DNA from: Spirochaetales bacterium
GTDB taxonomy: Bacteria > Spirochaetota > Spirochaetia > ARS1246
Assembly: GCA_018644745.1 (NCBI GenBank)
Contig: JABGPX010000421.1
Coordinates: 1 to 11,120 of the forward strand
Direction of reading: 5' to 3'
Length of the DNA stretch: 11,120 nucleotides
The position numbers and the translations under genes were made by a program. Below, one piece after another: positions 7,031 through 11,120 of this stretch (positions are counted from its first letter, which is position 1; each line of letters opens with the position of its first letter). The notes below the pieces were generated by a model. The model was not told the origin of the DNA. It did no database searches and saw only the letters and a program-made list of their open reading frames with translations.

Positions 7031-7819
7031 CTATACGATTGTTAGAATTATTCCTTTTGATTCTATCGCGGTTTTCACCTTTTCAGGAATACCGCTGTCG
7101 GTGATTATTCGGGTTACCTGATCGATAGGGCACAGCAGTAAACCGCCTGATGTTTCGAATTTGCTGCTGTCGGCCAAAATAATCAGCTCTTTTGAGTGTT
7201 CAATCATGGCCTTTTCGGCCTGAATAATTCGGGTATCCCGATTCTCAACGCCTCTTGAGGTTATCGCGGCGGCTCCCATGAATACCCTGGCAGCTTCAAA
7301 ATTCCCAAAAAACGTATTATCGAATGGATTTAGGATTATATCGGACTCCGGATAGATGATTCCGCCAGGCAGTATCACCGAACAGGATCTCGACCGTGAC
7401 AATTCCCTGGCAATCGCAAAGCTGTTTGTTACAACGCTCAAGTTTTTCTCTAAGAGAAATGGATGCATCTGATAGGTTGTTGAGCCGCCGTCGATAAAAA
7501 TCAGCTCGTTATCGGCGCACAAGGCGGCGGCCGTTTCGGCAATTCGCGTCTTTTCCAAGCGGAACTGGGCTGATCTAGCAGAAAGGGAAACTTCGCCAGG
7601 TCCCGCTGCCGAGGCCTCCGCTGCTGAAGGTCCTGTCGAGCCAAAAGATCTGGCTCCGCCGCGTATTCGCACACAGGCGCCGCCACGGTGCAGCTTAGAC
7701 AGATCTCTGCGAATCGTTGCCTCTGAAGAAGATGTTTCGCGGGAGAGTTCGTGAACCGTCGCGTATGCGTGAGTATCGAGATAGATAAGAATGCGATTCT
7801 GCCTTTCGCTTTCAAGCAT
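7031..7819 (-). CDS. DeoR-family transcriptional repressor
   Basis: This 262-residue regulator has the DeoR layout. The N-terminal winged helix-turn-helix (about 3-58) includes VHELSRETSSSEATIRRDL, the family recognition helix with its invariant TIRRDL, and the wing RIRGGAR. The C-terminal sensor domain (about 88-250) has the sugar-phosphate pocket motifs LIFIDGGSTTYQM (106-118), VVTNSFAIARELS (129-141) and VILPGG (148-153), and a late LADSSKF segment. Proteins of this type bind operators and release them when a phosphorylated sugar binds. A Ser/Ala/Gly-rich insertion (about 59-84) makes the linker longer than usual. The gene sits inside the operon, 8 bp after the epimerase and 19 bp before the kinase, so it likely regulates its own locus. 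The probable operator is the palindromic region at 9597-9628 (inference). Confidence 0.92.
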   Translation of the reverse strand: MLESERQNRILIYLDTHAYATVHELSRETSSSEATIRRDLSKLHRGGACVRIRGGARSFGSTGPSAAEASAAGPGEVSLSARSAQFRLEKTRIAETAAALCADNELIFIDGGSTTYQMHPFLLEKNLSVVTNSFAIARELSRSRSCSVILPGGIIYPESDIILNPFDNTFFGNFEAARVFMGAAAITSRGVENRDTRIIQAEKAMIEHSKELIILADSSKFETSGGLLLCPIDQVTRIITDSGIPEKVKTAIESKGIILTIV

Positions 7820-7827
7820 CGTTTTTT

Positions 7828-8490
7828 TCAGCTTCCCGTCATTTCCCGTATTTTTTTTATATTTTCCGAAAGGCCGTTTTTGCCGTCAAAGAGCGAAGAG
7901 GTGCCGAGAACAAGTATATCGGCGCCTGCCTCCACCATCGCGGGTATATGCTCCCAGCTCACGTTACCGTCAACTTCGATATCAAAGGTGTAACCCTGCC
8001 CGTCCGCCAAATCCCGCAATTCACGAATCTTGTTCATTGTCTGGGGAAGAAGTTTCTGTCCCGAATATCCCGGATTTACGGTCATCACACAGACCATCTC
8101 TATGTCCGGAAGGATGTACTTAATAACTTCGAGCGGAGTTGCCGGGTCAATTGCTATTCCAGGAATTCCGCCGTTTTTTCGTATAAAGTCGATCGAGCGC
8201 AATGGATGATATCCAGCCTCGGGGTGAATACTGATCAGCGGTTTTCCAAAGGAGGAGAAAGCGGGTATGTGATTATCCGCATTTTCTATCATGAGATGAA
8301 TATCCAGGGGGATAGGGGAATATAAGCTCAGAGCTTTACAGAAATCCGGTCCGAGAGTAAAGTTGGGTACATAGTGTCCATCCATCACGTCTATGTGCAG
8401 GTAATCGATATTCTCCTTCTCAAAAATATCGAGCTGCTCTTTTAGTTGAATAAAATCCGAGCACATGATCGACGGGGCGAGTTTTACCAT
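7828..8490 (-). CDS. Ribulose-phosphate 3-epimerase family, D-allulose-6-phosphate 3-epimerase-like
   Basis: This 220-residue TIM-barrel enzyme inverts C3 of a ketose phosphate. The metal-binding and acid/base residues are in place: H32 and D34 in YLHIDVMDGHYVPNFTLGP, H65 in LDIHLMIEN, and D174 in IEVDGNVS; VMTVNPGYSGQ (135-145) is the phosphate/flexible-loop region. Several positions follow AlsE rather than housekeeping Rpe: APSIMCSDF near the start, IHPEA (88-92; Rpe usually has HxEA), and GTSSLF (196-201; Rpe usually has GSAIF). I therefore favour D-allulose-6-phosphate/D-fructose-6-phosphate interconversion or a similar reaction, with ordinary pentose-phosphate epimerisation as the alternative. 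A strong GGGAGG ribosome site 6 nt upstream overlaps the stop codon of the preceding dehydrogenase gene (11-bp gap). The next gene (deoR-type) follows after 8 bp. Confidence 0.88.
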   Translation of the reverse strand: MVKLAPSIMCSDFIQLKEQLDIFEKENIDYLHIDVMDGHYVPNFTLGPDFCKALSLYSPIPLDIHLMIENADNHIPAFSSFGKPLISIHPEAGYHPLRSIDFIRKNGGIPGIAIDPATPLEVIKYILPDIEMVCVMTVNPGYSGQKLLPQTMNKIRELRDLADGQGYTFDIEVDGNVSWEHIPAMVEAGADILVLGTSSLFDGKNGLSENIKKIREMTGS

Positions 8491-8501
8491 AGATAGCCTC
8501 C

Positions 8502-9548
8502 CTAAGCTCTGCCGGGCTCAACGATTACCTTGAGTCCTTTTCGTGATTCATGATACTCCAGGGCTTCGTTTACCTGATCGAGGGTAAATCGTTCAGAGAT
8601 ATACCAATCCGGGTGCACGTCTCCTCTCGCCAGCATATCCACCGCCATTTTGTGATGCCGCGGCAGCGAACCGTGGCTCCCCATCACGAAACACTCTTTG
8701 TAATGAATAAGATTTGAGTCTATGCAGAGTTCCGGCTGATTTTTTAGGCCGCCGAACAGGTTTACATAACCTCTATGACCCACAATATTGATTGCGTCCT
8801 GATGAGCCTGCACGGTACCCGCGGTTGTAATTACACAATCCGCACCGCGGCCGTCGGTCTCCTCTATCACCACCTCTACCAGATTTTCATCCTGTGTACT
8901 GATGAAGCGGGCGTCTTCACGAAACCGCTTGGCCATCGCCAGGCGTACGGGTGAACGTTGAGCCGCGAATACCTTCGATGCACCGTATACCTTTGACAGT
9001 TCAAGCATCATGCAACCTATAGGCCCCAGCCCGATAATGCACAAACTCTTGCCTGGCGTGAACTGAGCAAGTTCCAGACCATTTATTGCGCAGGCGAGAG
9101 GCTCGGCGATCGCCGCCTCATCATAACCCAGGCTGTCGGGGATCGGTGTAACAGGCCCGTATCGCAGGATAGTTTCATTGAGCAGCATCTGCTGCTGGAA
9201 ACCGCCGTGGAACTGATATCCCACTGCATAGTTGATGGAACAGTTTGTACCCATGCCGTTCCTGCACCAGTAGCATGTACCGCAGGGAACATCCGCGCCT
9301 ATAGCGACCCGCTGTCCCACGTGGAATGCGGTGACATTTTTCCCGGTTTCTATAATCCGGCCGGCGATTTCGTGACCCATTATCGCTGGAAACTCAACCC
9401 TGTCGTTTCCATAATGAAAAATGCGAATATCTGAACCGCATACCGCACATCCAAACACTTCGAGCAGAGCGTCATTATCGCCGCAAACCGGCTCGGGAAT
9501 CTCTTTCACGGTTATTTTTTCTAAGGCTTCGAGAACGGCCGCTTTCAT
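8502..9548 (-). CDS. Zinc-dependent medium-chain sugar/polyol dehydrogenase
   Basis: This 348-residue enzyme is a zinc alcohol dehydrogenase of the sorbitol-dehydrogenase type. Catalytic zinc ligands are C37 (CAVCGSD), H59-E60 (MGHE) and probably E149. The structural zinc lobe is complete with C89, C92, C95 and C103 (C-x2-C-x2-C-x7-C). The nucleotide-binding loop is GLGPIG (173-178). After the second Rossmann strand the sequence is AAQRSP (195-200): no acidic residue, and an Arg instead, which hints at NADP(H) rather than NAD(H). The start at 9548 begins MKAAVLEA, as usual for the family, with AAGGA 11 nt upstream; an in-frame start at 9605 would add 19 atypical residues and cover the promoter. 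It is the first gene of the minus-strand operon. It should oxidise a polyol or sugar alcohol to a ketose, or reduce the reverse way; the exact substrate is not readable. Confidence 0.92.
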   Translation of the reverse strand: MKAAVLEALEKITVKEIPEPVCGDNDALLEVFGCAVCGSDIRIFHYGNDRVEFPAIMGHEIAGRIIETGKNVTAFHVGQRVAIGADVPCGTCYWCRNGMGTNCSINYAVGYQFHGGFQQQMLLNETILRYGPVTPIPDSLGYDEAAIAEPLACAINGLELAQFTPGKSLCIIGLGPIGCMMLELSKVYGASKVFAAQRSPVRLAMAKRFREDARFISTQDENLVEVVIEETDGRGADCVITTAGTVQAHQDAINIVGHRGYVNLFGGLKNQPELCIDSNLIHYKECFVMGSHGSLPRHHKMAVDMLARGDVHPDWYISERFTLDQVNEALEYHESRKGLKVIVEPGRA

Positions 9549-9572
9549 ATCGTTAGTATTCCTTTTTCTATT

Positions 9573-9601
9573 AGCATACCGATCAGCGACGATTAGATCA
9601 A
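9573..9601 (-). promoter_or_regulatory. Candidate promoter of the dehydrogenase-epimerase-deoR-kinase operon
   Basis: On the minus strand, TTGATC (9601-9596) and TATGCT (9578-9573) are separated by 17 bp. Transcription would begin near 9566, just ahead of the AAGGA ribosome site (9564-9560) of the dehydrogenase at 9548. The -35 shares five bases with the left arm of the inverted repeat at 9597-9628. Confidence 0.45.
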
Positions 9602-9628
9602 GCAATTTCGAGCAAGTTCGAGCTTGAT
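9597..9628. promoter_or_regulatory. Candidate DeoR-type operator: inverted repeat with internal direct repeats
   Basis: ATCAAGC (9597-9603) and GCTTGAT (9622-9628) form a perfect 7-bp inverted repeat with an 18-bp centre. Inside, TTCGAGC occurs twice in direct orientation (9607-9613 and 9617-9623), offset by exactly 10 bp, one helical turn. CAAGtTCGAgCTTG (9613-9626) is itself a near-perfect palindrome. The element lies midway between the two divergent sugar operons and overlaps the -35 boxes of both candidate promoters, so a protein bound here would be expected to control both. The repeats are seen directly; DeoR binding is inferred. Confidence 0.55.
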
Positions 9629-9653
9629 TTTGATGTAAAATGATTGATTTAAT
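9624..9653 (+). promoter_or_regulatory. Candidate promoter of the galactitol-phosphate-dehydrogenase-like operon
   Basis: TTGATT (9624-9629) and TTTAAT (9648-9653) are separated by 18 bp, placing a start near 9660 and a leader of about 19 nt before the ATG at 9679. The segment contains four TTGAT words (from 9624, 9630, 9644 and 9653), so other box choices are possible. The ribosome site is weak: GGA at 9663-9665 is the best match. Confidence 0.4.
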
Positions 9654-9678
9654 TGATGTTACGGATTAGCATAAAGTC

Positions 9679-10692
9679 ATGAAGGCTCTTGTACTCGAAG
9701 AAAATGCAAAACTCATCTACCGGGATGTACCCGAACCGGCAGTTCCGCGGTCCGGCGATGAATCAGGATGGGCGCAGATTAAAATAGACGCTGCCGGGAT
9801 CTGCGGGTCCGACATAACCCGCGGTTTTCACAATGGGGCGTATCACTATCCCCTGGTAATGGGGCACGAATTCGCCGGAACAGTGGTTGAGACAGGAAAG
9901 TCCGGCGGAACAGGCCCACGCAGAGTAGCGGTTTTCCCGCTTCTGCCATGCCGCCGCTGCGAGGCCTGCCTTAACGGAGATTACGCTCAATGTGTAGATT
10001 ACGATTATCTCGGATCGAGAAGAGACGGCGGTTTCGCGGAGTATGTCCGGGTGCCCGAAGAGAATCTCTTCACGGTGCCTGAGCATGTATCTCAGGAACA
10101 GGCGGCGATGACCGAACCATGCGCGGTGGCTCTGCATGGTGTACGCAAGCTCGAAATACAGCCTAACTCAACCGCGGTGGTGTTAGGCGGAGGTCCGATC
10201 GGCAATCTCGCCGCTCAGTGGCTTCGAATTAGGGGCTGCGGGTCTGTTTCGGTAATCGATATAGATAAAAAAAAGCTCGAGATTGCGGCGAACATGGGAT
10301 TTGAGACCGCAGCTCAACCCGACGGGGCGGATATAGCCGTCGAGGCCTGCGGTGTTCCGGTTACCTACCGTCAGGTGCTTGAAGTCGCCGTGAGGGGAGG
10401 GCAGGTGCTTTTTCTCGGGAACTTGAAAGGGAACTTCACGCTGGAGGAAAAGCAGATGTCTCAAGTCCTTCGAAAAGAACTGCGTATCTATGGTTCCTGG
10501 AATTCCCGTGTTGAACCGCGGGGAAAAGACGATTGGACGGTCTGCCTCGAATACATGGGCCGGGGAATCGACGTGGATTCACTTATAAGCCATCGACTGC
10601 CTTTATCCGAGGGTCCCGCTATTTTTCGCGAAATTTATAGCCGATCAGAATTTCACAATAAAGTGATCCTGCTTCCAGGGCATAGCAGGTGA
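9679..10692 (+). CDS. Zinc-dependent dehydrogenase, galactitol-1-phosphate 5-dehydrogenase-like
   Basis: This 337-residue medium-chain dehydrogenase resembles GatD of enteric bacteria. Catalytic zinc ligands are C42 (GICGSD), H63-E64 (MGHE) and probably E146. The structural zinc cysteines are C91, C94, C97 and C105. GatD-like segments are FPLLPCRRC (86-94), DYDYLGSRRDGGFAEYV (107-123) and LRKELRIYGSWNS (264-276). The Rossmann loop is GGGPIG (170-175) and the second strand ends VIDID (192-196), an acidic residue fitting NAD(H). GatD oxidises galactitol 1-phosphate to tagatose 6-phosphate; here a related polyol phosphate or polyol is likely, but the substrate is unproven. The segment joining the MGHE region to the structural lobe (GKSGGTGPRR) is shorter than usual. 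The gene heads the plus-strand arm, overlaps the following isomerase by 4 bp, and diverges from the other dehydrogenase. Confidence 0.9.
   Translation: MKALVLEENAKLIYRDVPEPAVPRSGDESGWAQIKIDAAGICGSDITRGFHNGAYHYPLVMGHEFAGTVVETGKSGGTGPRRVAVFPLLPCRRCEACLNGDYAQCVDYDYLGSRRDGGFAEYVRVPEENLFTVPEHVSQEQAAMTEPCAVALHGVRKLEIQPNSTAVVLGGGPIGNLAAQWLRIRGCGSVSVIDIDKKKLEIAANMGFETAAQPDGADIAVEACGVPVTYRQVLEVAVRGGQVLFLGNLKGNFTLEEKQMSQVLRKELRIYGSWNSRVEPRGKDDWTVCLEYMGRGIDVDSLISHRLPLSEGPAIFREIYSRSEFHNKVILLPGHSR
10677..10680 (+). promoter_or_regulatory. Ribosome binding site for the GTG-started isomerase gene
   Basis: AGGG lies 8 nt before the GTG at 10689, inside the end of the preceding gene, and supports coupled translation through the GTGA overlap. 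Confidence 0.5.
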
Positions 10693-11120
10693 AACTTCAT
10701 CTTGGAGTAAAAAGCGACCCGATTCAGTACCGGTATTCCTATGAGTGGCTCTTCTCTCTGCTGTCCAGGGAGGGGGTATCCTCTGTTCAACTCGGCAGTT
10801 TTTTTGAACTGCATTTTGTAGAAGATGGCTATTTCATCGGCATGAAAGAGCTTGCGGCCAAGCATGGTATCGCTATTACGAGCGTCTTCACCGCTCATCG
10901 TGAACTCGGCGGCTTCTTCACGGGCAATTCGTTTCTTGAAGCGGCTGCCGCGAAAGCCTACCGGCGGCATGTGGCCGTCGCCGCGCTTCTCGGAGCAGAA
11001 TCCGCAGGAGCAAACGCCGGTGCGGTGAATCGTGATCAGATGCAATTGAAGGCCAGGGGATCGGCAGCTTATCTTGAACACATGAAAAATATGATGACCT
11101 ACGCAAAAGAACTCGGGTTG
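10689..11120 (+). CDS. Sugar phosphate isomerase/epimerase (xylose-isomerase-like TIM barrel), C-terminus cut by window edge
   Basis: A GTG codon overlaps the preceding stop in the arrangement GTGA, and the frame stays open for 144 codons to the window edge. The encoded start, KLHLGVKSDPIQYRYSYEWL, followed by VSSVQLGSFFEL and the strand ITSVFTAHRELGGFFTGN, fits the N-terminal half of an AP-endonuclease-2/xylose-isomerase-like TIM barrel, the superfamily that includes sugar isomerases, ketose 3-epimerases and inosose dehydratases. The later VAALLGAESAGANAGAV segment is the next beta strand and loop. Metal ligands usually lie in the missing C-terminal half, so activity cannot be judged. It is co-transcribed with the GatD-like dehydrogenase and may interconvert its product or substrate. 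The superfamily call is fairly sure; the reaction is unknown. Confidence 0.75.
   Translation, partial: MKLHLGVKSDPIQYRYSYEWLFSLLSREGVSSVQLGSFFELHFVEDGYFIGMKELAAKHGIAITSVFTAHRELGGFFTGNSFLEAAAAKAYRRHVAVAALLGAESAGANAGAVNRDQMQLKARGSAAYLEHMKNMMTYAKELGL

Noticed and set aside
9549..9605. N-terminal extension of the minus-strand dehydrogenase by 19 residues
   Set aside because: The family normally begins MKA(A/L)V; the extension would cover the candidate -10 and ribosome site and looks non-coding.
8502..10692. The two zinc dehydrogenases as a recent gene duplication
   Set aside because: They share only family motifs; their lobes, cofactor loops and C-termini differ widely, and one is clearly GatD-like while the other is not.
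10653..11081. Minus-strand open frame of 142 codons at the right edge
   Set aside because: It is antisense to the isomerase/epimerase gene, whose product has clear TIM-barrel strand motifs; the minus-strand product has none.

Overview
The window carries eleven protein-coding genes, tightly packed on both strands, and no RNA gene, mobile element or CRISPR array that I can see. Several traits suggest a Gram-negative-type bacterium of moderate GC: an OmpA-like peptidoglycan-binding protein, an MscS channel, and zinc dehydrogenases and DeoR-controlled sugar genes in short-gap operons. A spirochaete is my best guess from the general character of the proteins, but nothing in the sequence proves it.

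Region 1 (1-2765). A minus-strand gene running off the left edge encodes a membrane-anchored protein with an OmpA-like domain. Across a 140-bp divergent spacer lies a plus-strand pair: a calcineurin-like metallophosphoesterase overlapping by 8 bp a GNAT N-acetyltransferase whose linker is built from four exact 15-bp repeats.

Region 2 (2785-6047). A small SAM-dependent methyltransferase on the minus strand converges on the GNAT gene and diverges from a plus-strand pair. That pair is a fused PyrF-PyrE protein (the last two steps of UMP synthesis, in the order opposite to animal UMP synthase) and, 9 bp later, an MscS-family mechanosensitive channel.

Region 3 (6076-11120). This is a carbohydrate locus with two divergent arms sharing one 130-bp control region. 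The minus-strand arm, in transcription order, is a zinc-dependent sugar/polyol dehydrogenase, a D-allulose-6-phosphate-type 3-epimerase, a DeoR-family repressor and a ribokinase-family kinase, with gaps of 11, 8 and 19 bp. The plus-strand arm is a galactitol-1-phosphate-dehydrogenase-like enzyme overlapping by 4 bp a sugar-phosphate isomerase/epimerase-type TIM barrel cut by the right edge. The control region holds an inverted repeat whose two arms coincide with the -35 boxes of both candidate promoters, a natural place for the DeoR protein to act.

The set of oxidation, phosphorylation and epimerisation enzymes implies a dedicated catabolic route for a rare polyol or ketose. The substrate cannot be read from the sequence, and no transporter or aldolase is inside the window. 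This is the part most likely to hold undescribed biology; the rest looks ordinary, with a few curiosities noted below.
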